Assembly (NCBI GenBank): GCA_038238245.1
Contig: JBBRXX010000008.1
Span: 80,306 to 144,305 of the forward strand
Source: DASQHW01 sp038238245
GTDB taxonomy: Bacteria; Actinomycetota; Acidimicrobiia; IMCC26256; PALSA-610
Length of the DNA: 64,000 bases
Direction: 5' to 3'
Position numbers and translations under genes: made by a program. The first letter of the stretch is position 1. The number at the start of each line of letters is the position of its first letter. Under the pieces are notes generated by a model, which was not told the origin of the DNA, ran no database searches, and worked only from the letters and a program-made list of their open reading frames with translations. Positions 16,686 through 24,403 of this stretch are shown one piece after another.

Positions 16686-17459
16686 CTACCGGCTCTTGCG
16701 CTTGGACTCGTGGAGCGCGGACCGACGTTTCGCCTCCGCGGTGGCGCGCGCCTCGCGGGCACGCACCTCGGCGGCCCGCTTGGCGTCCTTGGTTGCCTTG
16801 CGCTGCTCGCGCTTCGCGGCGAGCTCGGCCTCGTCGACGACGGGCGCGGCCGTCACGCCGGCGCTCGCCGGCTCTTCGACGGGGACGGGTTCCCCGATGA
16901 CGAACCGTTCGTCGCTCTCGAGCAGCTCGCGCATGACCGGCCGGCAGAGCGCGTCGCTCGCCGCGTAGCCGGCGAGCAGCGCGGCGACCAAGGGGGCGCC
17001 GTGCTGCTCGATGACGGGCGGGAGCACCTCGAGCATGTCGTCGCGGCTCGGATCCTCCGACCGCTCGCCCAGCGCGGCGACCGTCGCGTCGTTCACCCGC
17101 TCGACGAGCGCGAACGTCACCTGCAGCTGGCGCTCGGGGTTCGCCACGCGCAGCTTGCGGCGCACCAGCGGGATGAGGGCGTCGCCGAGATGCATCGTCG
17201 CGCGAGGAAGGTTGAGCTGCCCGGCGATCTCGGTCCGCGACTTCTCGCTGATGCCGCCGAGCGCGTGACGCAGCGCATCGTCGTCGAGCGCGGCCAGCGC
17301 GGCCATCATCCGTTCGACGTCGCGCTCGGCGAGCTCGGGGTCGTCTTCGTCGCCGTGATCGTGGTCGTGCCCGTCGTGCTCGTCGTGCTCGTCGTGCTCG
17401 TGCTCCTGCTCCTGCCCATCGCGGTCGTCTTCGTCGAGGGCGGCGTCGGTGTCATCCAT
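16686..17459 (-). CDS. Unknown charge-segregated protein with His/Asp-rich N-terminus
   Basis: I do not recognise this 257-residue protein. Residues 1-~45 are almost only Asp, Glu and His, with repeated HDEHDEHDGHDHDH-type units. Residues ~45-185 are a normal-looking helical domain (LAALDDDALRHALGG, LERVNDAT-type helices). Residues ~205-257 are a Lys/Arg/Ala coiled-coil-like tail. The His/Asp stretch could bind divalent metals and the tail could bind nucleic acid or ribosomes, but neither is shown. No signal peptide or membrane segment is seen. It diverges from the glycine riboswitch/gcvP unit and precedes the amidohydrolase by 9 bases. Confidence 0.7.
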   Translation of the reverse strand: MDDTDAALDEDDRDGQEQEHEHDEHDEHDGHDHDHGDEDDPELAERDVERMMAALAALDDDALRHALGGISEKSRTEIAGQLNLPRATMHLGDALIPLVRRKLRVANPERQLQVTFALVERVNDATVAALGERSEDPSRDDMLEVLPPVIEQHGAPLVAALLAGYAASDALCRPVMRELLESDERFVIGEPVPVEEPASAGVTAAPVVDEAELAAKREQRKATKDAKRAAEVRAREARATAEAKRRSALHESKRKSR

Positions 17460-17521
17460 GGGGCGTCAGCTTCGCGCAGAGGGAGTGGCTATCGTGGAGA
17501 TCACATAGCCGTTCGACCTCT

Positions 17522-17740
17522 GACGGGAGAGTTCCGGTCTCGCCTCCCTGTGTGGTGGCGGGCCGGGCGCCGAAGGAGCAACCCTCCCCGGAACCTCTCA
17601 GGCACCCGAACCGTCGGAGTCAGGCAACTCTGGAGAGAAGGACGCGTCTGCCGGGCGCGGCCTCACCGACGGGGAAAGCGCCCGGTGCACCTCGTGTCCC
17701 GGGCGTGAAGCTCTCAGGTTCGCGGACAGAGGGGGAGACG
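17522..17740 (+). promoter_or_regulatory. Tandem glycine riboswitch upstream of gcvP
   Basis: Two adjacent glycine aptamers are recognisable. The first has GGGAGAG, GCGCCGAAGGAGCAA (17567-17581), CCTCTCAGGCA (17594-17604) and closing CTGGAGAG. The second has CCGACGGGGAAAGCGCCC, then GCTCTCAGG (17710-17718), GGACAGAGGGGGAGA. This is the usual cooperative arrangement. It ends 45 bases before the gcvP ATG and lies in the sense strand, so glycine most likely switches gcvP on, as in other gcv operons. Ends are approximate. Confidence 0.93.
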
Positions 17741-17785
17741 GGCCGCGTGCGGCCTGGTCCGAACCGCGAACGAGAGGCAATCCCG

Positions 17786-20617
17786 ATGGCAGAGGCCGGA
17801 TTCGCGCAGCGCCACATCGGCCCGAGCGACGACGAGCAGGCGACGATGCTCGCCGAGCTCGGCTTCGACTCGCTCAGCGCGTTGATCGACGCCGCGGTAC
17901 CGCCCGTGATCCACGACCGTGAGCCGCTCGCGCTCGACGCCCCCGTCACCGAACGCGACGCGCTTGCGAGAGTGCGCAGGCTCGCCGCGCGCAACGAGGT
18001 GTTCACGTCGCTGCTCGGGCTGGGCTACCACGACACGATCACGCCTCCGGTCATCCAGCGCAACGTGTTGGAGAACCCGGCCTGGTACACGGCGTACACC
18101 CCCTACCAGCCCGAGATCAGCCAGGGCCGGCTCGAGGCGCTCATCAACTTCCAGACGATGGTCAGCGACCTCACCGGCATGGAGCTCGCGAACGCCTCGC
18201 TGCTCGACGAAGGCACGGCCGCGGCCGAGGCGATGACGATGCTGCACCGTCTCAACGGCTCCGGCGGCAAGGACGTGCTCCTCGTCGACGGCGATTGTCA
18301 CCCGCAGACGATCGACGTCGTACGGACCCGCGCCGAGCCGCTCGGCATTCACGTCGTCGTCGGTGATCCGTACGGCGACTCCACTGTCGACGGCTGCTTC
18401 GGCGTGCTCGTGCAGTACCCGGGCAGCAGCGGGAGGTTGCGCGACGCCCGGCCGGTCATCGAACGGGCGCACGCGAACGGCGCGCTCGTGTGTGTTGCGG
18501 CCGACCTGCTCGCGCTCACACTGGTGGTTCCGCCGGGCGAGATGAATGCCGACGTCGTCGTCGGGACGTCACAGCGGTTCGGCGTGCCGCTCGGGTTCGG
18601 CGGTCCGCACGCCGCGTACATCGCGACGCGCAACGAGTACCGGCGCACACTTCCCGGACGGCTCGTCGGCGTCTCGGTCGACGCCAAGGGCCGCACCGCC
18701 TTCCGGCTCGCGTTGCAGACGCGCGAGCAGCACATCCGTCGCGAGAAGGCGACGAGCAACATCTGCACCGCCCAAGTGCTCCTCGCCGTGATCGCCGGCC
18801 TCTACGGCGCATATCACGGCGCCGACGGGCTGCGCGCGATTGCACGGCGTGTGCACGGGTTGACGGCGCGCCTGGCGTCCACGCTCCGAGCCGGGGGCGT
18901 CGACGTGGTGCACGCCGAGTTCTTCGACACGTGCACAGTGCGGGTGCCGGGGCGTGCTGCTGAGATCGCGGCGGCGGCACGGGCCCGGCGTATCAACCTG
19001 CGAGAAGTCGACGCCGACACGCTCGGCATCGCCCTCGACGAGACGTCGACGGAGGCGACCGTGCGGGACGTCGCGGACGCGTTCGGCGCCGGGCCGGTGG
19101 CCGAAACGGCCGAGGACGCGATCCCGAACGAGGTGCGCCGCACCTCGGAGTACCTGACGCATCCCGCGTTCACATCGCATCGTTCCGAGCACCAGATGTT
19201 GCGCTACCTCCGCCGGCTCGCCGACCGCGACCTTGCGCTCGACCGCACGATGATCCCGCTCGGCTCGTGCACGATGAAGCTCAACGCCACCGCGGAGATG
19301 GAGCCGATCACGTGGCCGGAGTGGGCGCGCATCCACCCGTTCGCGCCCGTCGAGCAGACCGCGGGATACCTCCAGCTGTTCGCCGACCTCGAGCGGTGGC
19401 TCGCCGACATCACGGGCTACGACGCGGTGTCACTGCAACCGAACGCCGGCTCCCAAGGCGAGTACGCGGGCCTGCTCGCCATCCGCAAGTACCACGTGTC
19501 GCAAGGGAGCGCGCGGCGCGACGTGTGTCTCATCCCCGCGTCCGCCCACGGCACGAACGCGGCGTCGGCGGCAATGGCCGGCATGCGAGTGGTGGTCGTG
19601 GCGTGCGACGACCACGGCAATGTCGACCTCGACGACCTCAAACGCAAGGCCGTCGAGCACGCCGAGCGTCTCGGCGCGTTGATGGTGACGTATCCGTCCA
19701 CCCACGGCGTGTTCGAGGACCAGATCCGCGAGATCTGCGCGGTGGTGCACGATCACGGCGGCCAGGTGTATCTCGACGGCGCAAACCTCAACGCGCTCGT
19801 GGGCATCTCCCGGCCCGGCAAGTTCGGCGCCGACGTGTCGCACCTCAACCTGCACAAGACGTTCTGCATCCCGCACGGTGGCGGGGGCCCGGGCGTCGGG
19901 CCGATCGGCGTGCGCGCGCACCTGGCGCGGTTCCTGCCGAACCACCCGCTGCGCGCCGAGGCCGGCCCCGAAACGGGGGTCGGCGCGATCAGTGCGGCAC
20001 CGTGGGGTTCCGCGGGCATCCTGCCGATCCCGTGGATGTACATCACGATGATGGGTGCCGAAGGGCTGCGGCGCGCGACGGAGGTCGCGATCCTGAACGC
20101 CAACTACGTCGCGCACCGGCTCGGATCTCACTATCCAGTGCTGTACACCGGCGGGCACGGCCTCGTCGCGCACGAATGCATCATCGACCTGCGTCCGATC
20201 ACGCGTGATACGGGTGTGACGGTCGACGACGTCGCCAAGCGCCTCATCGACTACGGGTTCCATGCCCCGACGATGTCGTTCCCGGTCGCGGGAACCCTGA
20301 TGATCGAGCCGACCGAATCGGAAGACCGCGGCGAGCTCGACCGTTTCGTCGACGCGATGATCGCGATCCGCGCCGAGATCGATCGCGTAGGAGCCGGCGA
20401 GTGGACGCGGGACGACAACCCGCTCGCGCACGCGCCGCACACCGCGGAGGACGTCACTGCCGACGATTGGCCGCACGCATACGCGCGTGAGATCGCCGCG
20501 TTCCCGGTCGCGAGTCTGCGAGCGACGAAATACTGGTCACCGGTCGGCCGCATCGACAGCGTGTACGGCGACCGCAACGTCTTTTGCAGCTGCCCCCCGA
20601 TCGAGAGCTACACCTGA
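17786..20617 (+). CDS. gcvP: Glycine dehydrogenase (decarboxylating), P-protein of the glycine cleavage system
   Basis: A 943-residue full-length homodimer-type P-protein. It removes CO2 from glycine and passes the aminomethyl group to lipoyl-GcvH. It begins with the family hallmark QRHIGPSDDEQATML. The PLP lysine is about Lys691 in LNLHKTFCIPHGGGGPG. Other marks are TAYTPYQPEISQGRLE, NASLLDEGTAAAEAM and CPPIESY at the end. The first 78 codons of the open frame belong to the riboswitch; ATG 17786 behind GAGAGG is the start. GcvT and GcvH are not in the window. A bidirectional terminator follows. Confidence 0.97.
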   Translation: MAEAGFAQRHIGPSDDEQATMLAELGFDSLSALIDAAVPPVIHDREPLALDAPVTERDALARVRRLAARNEVFTSLLGLGYHDTITPPVIQRNVLENPAWYTAYTPYQPEISQGRLEALINFQTMVSDLTGMELANASLLDEGTAAAEAMTMLHRLNGSGGKDVLLVDGDCHPQTIDVVRTRAEPLGIHVVVGDPYGDSTVDGCFGVLVQYPGSSGRLRDARPVIERAHANGALVCVAADLLALTLVVPPGEMNADVVVGTSQRFGVPLGFGGPHAAYIATRNEYRRTLPGRLVGVSVDAKGRTAFRLALQTREQHIRREKATSNICTAQVLLAVIAGLYGAYHGADGLRAIARRVHGLTARLASTLRAGGVDVVHAEFFDTCTVRVPGRAAEIAAAARARRINLREVDADTLGIALDETSTEATVRDVADAFGAGPVAETAEDAIPNEVRRTSEYLTHPAFTSHRSEHQMLRYLRRLADRDLALDRTMIPLGSCTMKLNATAEMEPITWPEWARIHPFAPVEQTAGYLQLFADLERWLADITGYDAVSLQPNAGSQGEYAGLLAIRKYHVSQGSARRDVCLIPASAHGTNAASAAMAGMRVVVVACDDHGNVDLDDLKRKAVEHAERLGALMVTYPSTHGVFEDQIREICAVVHDHGGQVYLDGANLNALVGISRPGKFGADVSHLNLHKTFCIPHGGGGPGVGPIGVRAHLARFLPNHPLRAEAGPETGVGAISAAPWGSAGILPIPWMYITMMGAEGLRRATEVAILNANYVAHRLGSHYPVLYTGGHGLVAHECIIDLRPITRDTGVTVDDVAKRLIDYGFHAPTMSFPVAGTLMIEPTESEDRGELDRFVDAMIAIRAEIDRVGAGEWTRDDNPLAHAPHTAEDVTADDWPHAYAREIAAFPVASLRATKYWSPVGRIDSVYGDRNVFCSCPPIESYT

Positions 20618-20638
20618 CGCCGTGCCGCGAGGAGAGCA

Positions 20639-20676
20639 GGCGTGTGTGAAGCTCGAAAATCGATTTCACACACGCC
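20639..20676. terminator. Bidirectional terminator after gcvP
   Basis: A 12-bp stem GGCGTGTGTGAA/TTCACACACGCC (20639-20650 and 20665-20676) encloses a smaller TCGA-AAA-TCGA stem. It lies 21 bases after the gcvP stop. The stop codon and last codons of the convergent NTF2-like gene are inside its right arm, so the hairpin is partly coding on the minus strand. Confidence 0.85.
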
Positions 20677-21121
20677 CCTTCCCTCGGGCCGCGGCCCAGC
20701 CGCCGGGGGTCATGCCGTCGGTGCGGACGAGGCGGTGCGCGAACAGCCAGCGATCACCGGCCGGCACCAGCTCGTCGCGATAGCGGCCCCAGTGGTCGAC
20801 GCCCGCGCCGGTGAGCACCGTGAAGTACGACGACGCACGTGCCGCCGACGCCGACACCACGTCGATCCACACGCTCGACACATGGTGCTGCATGCGTCCC
20901 GGCGGCGCGCTCTCGACCACATCGGTGTTGACGGACCCGAAGAACTGTTGGATCGCGTCGCGGCCCTCGGCACGCGCGCCGCCGACGCCGTGCACCTCGA
21001 GCACGCCGTCGACCGCGAACAGCGAAACGACGTCGTCGAAGCGCCCCCGATCGGCCGCGAACGTGTACGACGCGATCGTGTGCCGGATCGCCTCCCGGGC
21101 CGACAGCTCCCAGAGCTCCAT
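20666..21121 (-). CDS. SnoaL/NTF2-like protein
   Basis: A 151-residue NTF2-fold protein of the SnoaL_4-like group. It starts with the helix LSAREAIRHTIASYTFAAD, then RGRFDDVVSLFAVDGVLEVHG, and ends RWLFAHRLVRTDG, the standard order. Such proteins may be dehydratases, isomerases or steroid/aromatic hydroxylation partners. The usual dehydratase His/Asp pair is only partly visible (YTFAADRG, MQHHVSSV). It is the last gene on the minus strand of a run with the DUF35 and thiolase genes (14 bases after the DUF35 stop), which suggests a lipid or steroid catabolic role. Confidence 0.78.
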   Translation of the reverse strand: MELWELSAREAIRHTIASYTFAADRGRFDDVVSLFAVDGVLEVHGVGGARAEGRDAIQQFFGSVNTDVVESAPPGRMQHHVSSVWIDVVSASAARASSYFTVLTGAGVDHWGRYRDELVPAGDRWLFAHRLVRTDGMTPGGWAAARGKGRV

Positions 21122-21135
21122 GCTCGGAAGCTACG

Positions 21136-21531
21136 TCAGGCGGGCCGGAACCAGAGGAGCCCGACGGCGTCGGACACCGGCTCGATCTCGACGACGACCG
21201 CGAGGTCGAGCGCGAGTGCCGTCGGTTCCATCCCCCGCAGGTTGCCGACGAGCCGCGGACCTTCGGCGAGCTCGGCCACGACGATCGCGTAGGGCGGCGT
21301 GAAGGCAGGGTCGACGGGGCGGTGCGTGACCGTCCACGTGAACACCCGGCCCCGGCCCGATGCGGGTTCCCACGTGACATCAACCGATCCGCACGCGGGG
21401 CAGCGGTGCCGCGGCGGATGGCGCCACGTGCGGCACGCGGTGCAGCGCTGCAACCGCAGCTCACCGCGCGCGAGGAACGCGTAGAATTCCGCGTTCGGCC
21501 CTACCGGCGCCGGGATCAGACGATCGGTCAT
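21136..21531 (-). CDS. DUF35 (Zn-ribbon/OB-fold) acyl-CoA-associated protein
   Basis: A 131-residue DUF35 protein: a rubredoxin-like zinc ribbon with CTAC and CPAC pairs (about residues 30-48) and then an OB fold (GRVFTWTVTHRP, YAIVVAELAEGPRLVGNL). These proteins bind to thiolase-fold partners and help hold acyl-CoA. The ATG at 21531 overlaps the stop of the thiolase-like gene (ATGA), a strong sign of a complex. In mycobacteria a DUF35 domain of ChsH2 works with Ltp2 as a retro-aldolase of sterol side-chain degradation; a similar role is inferred here. Confidence 0.87.
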   Translation of the reverse strand: MTDRLIPAPVGPNAEFYAFLARGELRLQRCTACRTWRHPPRHRCPACGSVDVTWEPASGRGRVFTWTVTHRPVDPAFTPPYAIVVAELAEGPRLVGNLRGMEPTALALDLAVVVEIEPVSDAVGLLWFRPA

Positions 21532-22709
21532 CGATCCCGGCCAAGGATGACGAGTGAGCCGTCGCCGAAGTCGCCCCATCCCGTGACGCAGCCGATCTCG
21601 GCGTCACGCACCTGGGCCGCGCCCGCGTCGCCGCGCAGCTGGCGGACGGCCTCGACGACGTGGTTCATGCCCCACATGTGACCCTGCGACAGCAGCCCCC
21701 CATGCGTGTTCGTCGGCAGCGCGCCGCCGTCGAGGCGCAGGACGCCGTCGCGCACGAACGCACCGGCTTCGCCGCGCCCGCACAACCCCAACGCTTCGAG
21801 CTGCAGGAGCACCACGTAGGTGAAGCAGTCGTAGAGCTGCAGGAAGTCCATGTCCTGCGGTGACACGCCGGCCGCGGAAAAGGCGCGCGGCGCGGCGTCG
21901 GTGAGGCCGATGCGGAAGATGTCGGGCCGGTTCGCGATGTCGTCGGCGGGATACGGATGGCCTTCGGCCCCGGCGACGATCACCGCCGGCGCGTGCGGAA
22001 GGTCGCGCGCACGTTCGACCGTGCTCACCACAACGGCTGCCGCGCAGTCCGTCTCCAGACAGCAGTCGTAGAGGCGGAACGGCTCCGACACCCAGCGGGC
22101 GTCGAGGTACTCGTCCATCGTCAACGGTGTGCCGCGCATCAACGCACGCGAGTTGTGCTGCGCGTGGGCTCGGAACGTCACGGCGATCTCGCCAGTGTCG
22201 GTGTCGCGGGTCCCGTACAGCTGCTTGTGGCGCATTGCGATCCACGCGTAGAACTGGGCCGCCGATCGCGCGCCGTACGGCAGGTAGAAGTCCACGACGG
22301 TGTCGCCGACCGCGCTGCCATCGAGGCCGCGCCGCGGGCGGGGCACGTCGGCGCGCGGCCGGAACGCCGAGTACCCGTTCCAACCCACCACGACAAGCAC
22401 GTGACGCGCGATGCCCGCGGCGACCGCGAGCGCCGCGTGCTGCAACGAAGCCACCGGGGACGCGCCACCCATGTGCACGGTGGTGGCGACGCGCAACGTG
22501 TCGATGCCGAGGTTGGCCGCGAGCTCCTCGCTCGACGTGTAGCCGGGCGGCGGGAGTATGCCGTCGATGTCGCCGGCGGCGAGACCGGCGTCCGCGATCG
22601 CGTCGTCGGCTGCCTCCAGCATCAACTCGACCGGAAGGTGCTGCGCACCGCGGACGTAGTCGGTCTCACCAATGCCCACGATGGCGGCGCGGCCGCCGAA
22701 TCCGTCCAC
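21528..22709 (-). CDS. Thiolase-fold lipid-transfer protein, Ltp2-like (probable aldolase)
   Basis: A 393-residue SCP-x-type thiolase homologue. It starts AAIVGIGETDYVRG, the usual opening of this branch. The place of the thiolase nucleophile reads VHMGGASPV (residues 78-86), with no Cys. The C-terminal NTHGGLLSQGHMWGMNH (His336, His344, His350) is kept, as is Tyr293 in QLYDCFTY, which matches the region of catalytic Tyr in Ltp2-type aldolases. It is therefore probably not a thiolase but a retro-aldolase acting with the DUF35 protein encoded 4 bases into its stop. Substrate class (steroid or branched side chain) is inferred. Confidence 0.85.
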   Translation of the reverse strand: MDGFGGRAAIVGIGETDYVRGAQHLPVELMLEAADDAIADAGLAAGDIDGILPPPGYTSSEELAANLGIDTLRVATTVHMGGASPVASLQHAALAVAAGIARHVLVVVGWNGYSAFRPRADVPRPRRGLDGSAVGDTVVDFYLPYGARSAAQFYAWIAMRHKQLYGTRDTDTGEIAVTFRAHAQHNSRALMRGTPLTMDEYLDARWVSEPFRLYDCCLETDCAAAVVVSTVERARDLPHAPAVIVAGAEGHPYPADDIANRPDIFRIGLTDAAPRAFSAAGVSPQDMDFLQLYDCFTYVVLLQLEALGLCGRGEAGAFVRDGVLRLDGGALPTNTHGGLLSQGHMWGMNHVVEAVRQLRGDAGAAQVRDAEIGCVTGWGDFGDGSLVILGRDR

Positions 22710-22765
22710 GAGGCGGGGACGCTACCGCTTGGTTTGGCATCCCCTGGGTGCTTGGTATGCTTGCA

Positions 22766-22779
22766 TTACCGATCAGTAA
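22766..22779. promoter_or_regulatory. TetR-type operator candidate TTACCGATCAGTAA
   Basis: A 14-bp palindrome with one mismatched pair lies between the divergent thiolase-like gene (start 22709) and acyl-CoA dehydrogenase gene (start 22825). The TTAC-N6-GTAA form resembles operators of actinobacterial TetR regulators of lipid metabolism. It could control both directions. No regulator gene lies next to it. Confidence 0.55.
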
Positions 22780-22824
22780 CTTTCTCGGCCGGCCCCGGCG
22801 CCGACCGGCGCAAAGGGATGAGCC

Positions 22825-24048
22825 ATGGCCGAGTTCTCGCTCGAGTTGAACGAAGACCAACAGCAGATCAAGGACTGGGTCCACACCTTCGCCGCCGACG
22901 TCATCCGTCCTGCGGGCGCCGAGTGGGACGAGCGCGAAGAGACGCCGTGGCCGATCATCGAAGAGGCCGCCAAGATCGGCATCTACTCGTGGGAGTTCAT
23001 CTCCACCGCGTTCCAGGATCCGCTCGGGTTGACGTTCCCTCTGCTGTCGGAGGAGTTGTGCTGGGGTGACGCGGGCATCTCGCTCGCGATCTTGGGCACG
23101 ACGCTCGGCGTCTCCGGAATTGCCGGCAACGGTACGCCCGAGCAGATCGTCGAGTGGGTGCCGCAGTGCTTCGGCACGCCCGACGACCTCCGCATGGCCG
23201 CATTCGCCGTGAGCGAAGCCGACGCCGGCTCGGACGTGTCGTCGCTGCGCACGCGCGCGGTATACGACGAAGCCAAGGACGAGTGGGTGCTGAACGGCAC
23301 CAAGACGTGGATCACCAACGGCGGCATCACCAAGGTGCCGACGGTGCACGTGGTCGTCGCGACGGTCGATCCCGAGTTGAAGGGTCGCGGGCACGCGTCG
23401 TTCATCGTCCCGCCGGGAACGCCCGGGCTGAGCCAGGGCCAGAAGTTCAAGAAGATGGGCATCCGCGCGTCGCACACCGCCGAGGTCGTGCTCGACGATG
23501 TGCGCGTGCCGGGCAACTGCCTGCTCGGTGGCAAAGAGAAGCTCGACGCTCGGCTCGCACGGGCGCGGGAGGGCAAGAGCAGCCGTGTGCAGGCGGCAAT
23601 GGCGACGTTCGAGTCGACGCGCCCCCTCGTCGGTGCGCAGGCGCTCGGCATCGCGCGCGCCGCGTACGAGTACTCGCTGCAGTACGCGAAAGATCGCGTT
23701 GCATTCGGACGCCCGATCATCATGAACCAGGCGATCGCATTCAAGCTCGCCGACATGAAGATGCAGATCGACGCGGCGCGGCTGCTCGTGTGGCGCGCGT
23801 CGTGGATGAGCGCGACCGGCAAGGAGTTCACCGCCGGCGAGGGCTCCATGTCGAAGCTGTTCGCCGGTGAGACCGCGGTGAGCGTCACCGAGGACGCGAT
23901 CCAGATCCTCGGCGGCGCCGGTTACGTCAAGGATCACCCGGTCGAGCAGTGGCACCGCGACTCGAAGATCTACACGATCTTCGAAGGCACGAGCGAGATC
24001 CAGCGGCTGGTCGTCGCGCGCGCCATCTCCGGCCTGCACATTCCGTGA
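22825..24048 (+). CDS. Acyl-CoA dehydrogenase
   Basis: A 407-residue FAD-dependent acyl-CoA dehydrogenase. Features in order: the N-terminal helical domain, FAVSEADAGSDVSSL (FAD/substrate strand), WVLNGTKTWITNGG, GIRASHTAEVVLDDVRVP, YAKDRVAFGRPI, and ILGGAGYVKDHPVEQWHRDSK. The catalytic base position is Glu387 in IFEGTSEIQR. It oxidises an acyl-CoA to the enoyl-CoA; chain type is unknown. AAGGGATG precedes the ATG. The neighbouring Ltp2-like/DUF35 pair on the other strand suggests a shared side-chain degradation route. Confidence 0.93.
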   Translation: MAEFSLELNEDQQQIKDWVHTFAADVIRPAGAEWDEREETPWPIIEEAAKIGIYSWEFISTAFQDPLGLTFPLLSEELCWGDAGISLAILGTTLGVSGIAGNGTPEQIVEWVPQCFGTPDDLRMAAFAVSEADAGSDVSSLRTRAVYDEAKDEWVLNGTKTWITNGGITKVPTVHVVVATVDPELKGRGHASFIVPPGTPGLSQGQKFKKMGIRASHTAEVVLDDVRVPGNCLLGGKEKLDARLARAREGKSSRVQAAMATFESTRPLVGAQALGIARAAYEYSLQYAKDRVAFGRPIIMNQAIAFKLADMKMQIDAARLLVWRASWMSATGKEFTAGEGSMSKLFAGETAVSVTEDAIQILGGAGYVKDHPVEQWHRDSKIYTIFEGTSEIQRLVVARAISGLHIP

Positions 24049-24399
24049 TCCGGTGGGCGCGGTGCCCGGTCGTTGAGGCCGGCCATCCCGCTCATCCCGA
24101 CAACTGTGAGCGGTACATCGCGTCTTGATGGCGGCGGCGCGCGTCCGGACGGCGCGGTGCGCGCCGACCAGCGCGGGACGCGGTGGCCTTCGCGTCGGCG
24201 AGACCAAGGCGTGGGTCCGTCGCTTCCATCGCCGAAGCCACCACCGAGGCCGTCTGGTGACGCGTGCGAAGAGCATGAAGTGGCCATCGTCGGGTACGTA
24301 CAGCGATCGACCCGAATGCACACCCCATCACACACGCACCCTCGCCTAGCCTTCGTTCGCGAGGAGGGCGATGATGCGGCCACGGCGTGGGGCGGGTCG
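24049..24399. other. Leader region of the cyclase-ATPase gene
   Basis: No full gene is seen in these 351 bases. The cyclase reading frame is open through them, and ATG 24316 could be an alternative start (28 extra codons), but it has no ribosome site. The only translation signal is GAGGAGGG at 24361-24368, which serves a mini-ORF at 24371/24374 rather than the cyclase frame. Confidence 0.5.
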
Positions 24400-24403
24400 G
24401 TGA
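24374..24403 (+). CDS. Candidate 9-residue leader peptide coupled to the cyclase start
   Basis: GAGGAGGG (24361-24368) lies 5 bases before ATG 24374 (another ATG is at 24371). The frame encodes MRPRRGAGR and stops at TGA 24401-24403. That TGA overlaps the GTG start (24400) of the cyclase-ATPase gene in a GTGA arrangement. The strong site and the overlap suggest translational coupling, but a 9-codon frame can arise by chance. Confidence 0.35.
   Translation: MRPRRGAGR

Noticed and set aside
16077..17708. 543-codon plus-strand frame
   Set aside because: It is antisense to the amidohydrolase and the charge-segregated protein and runs into the riboswitch.
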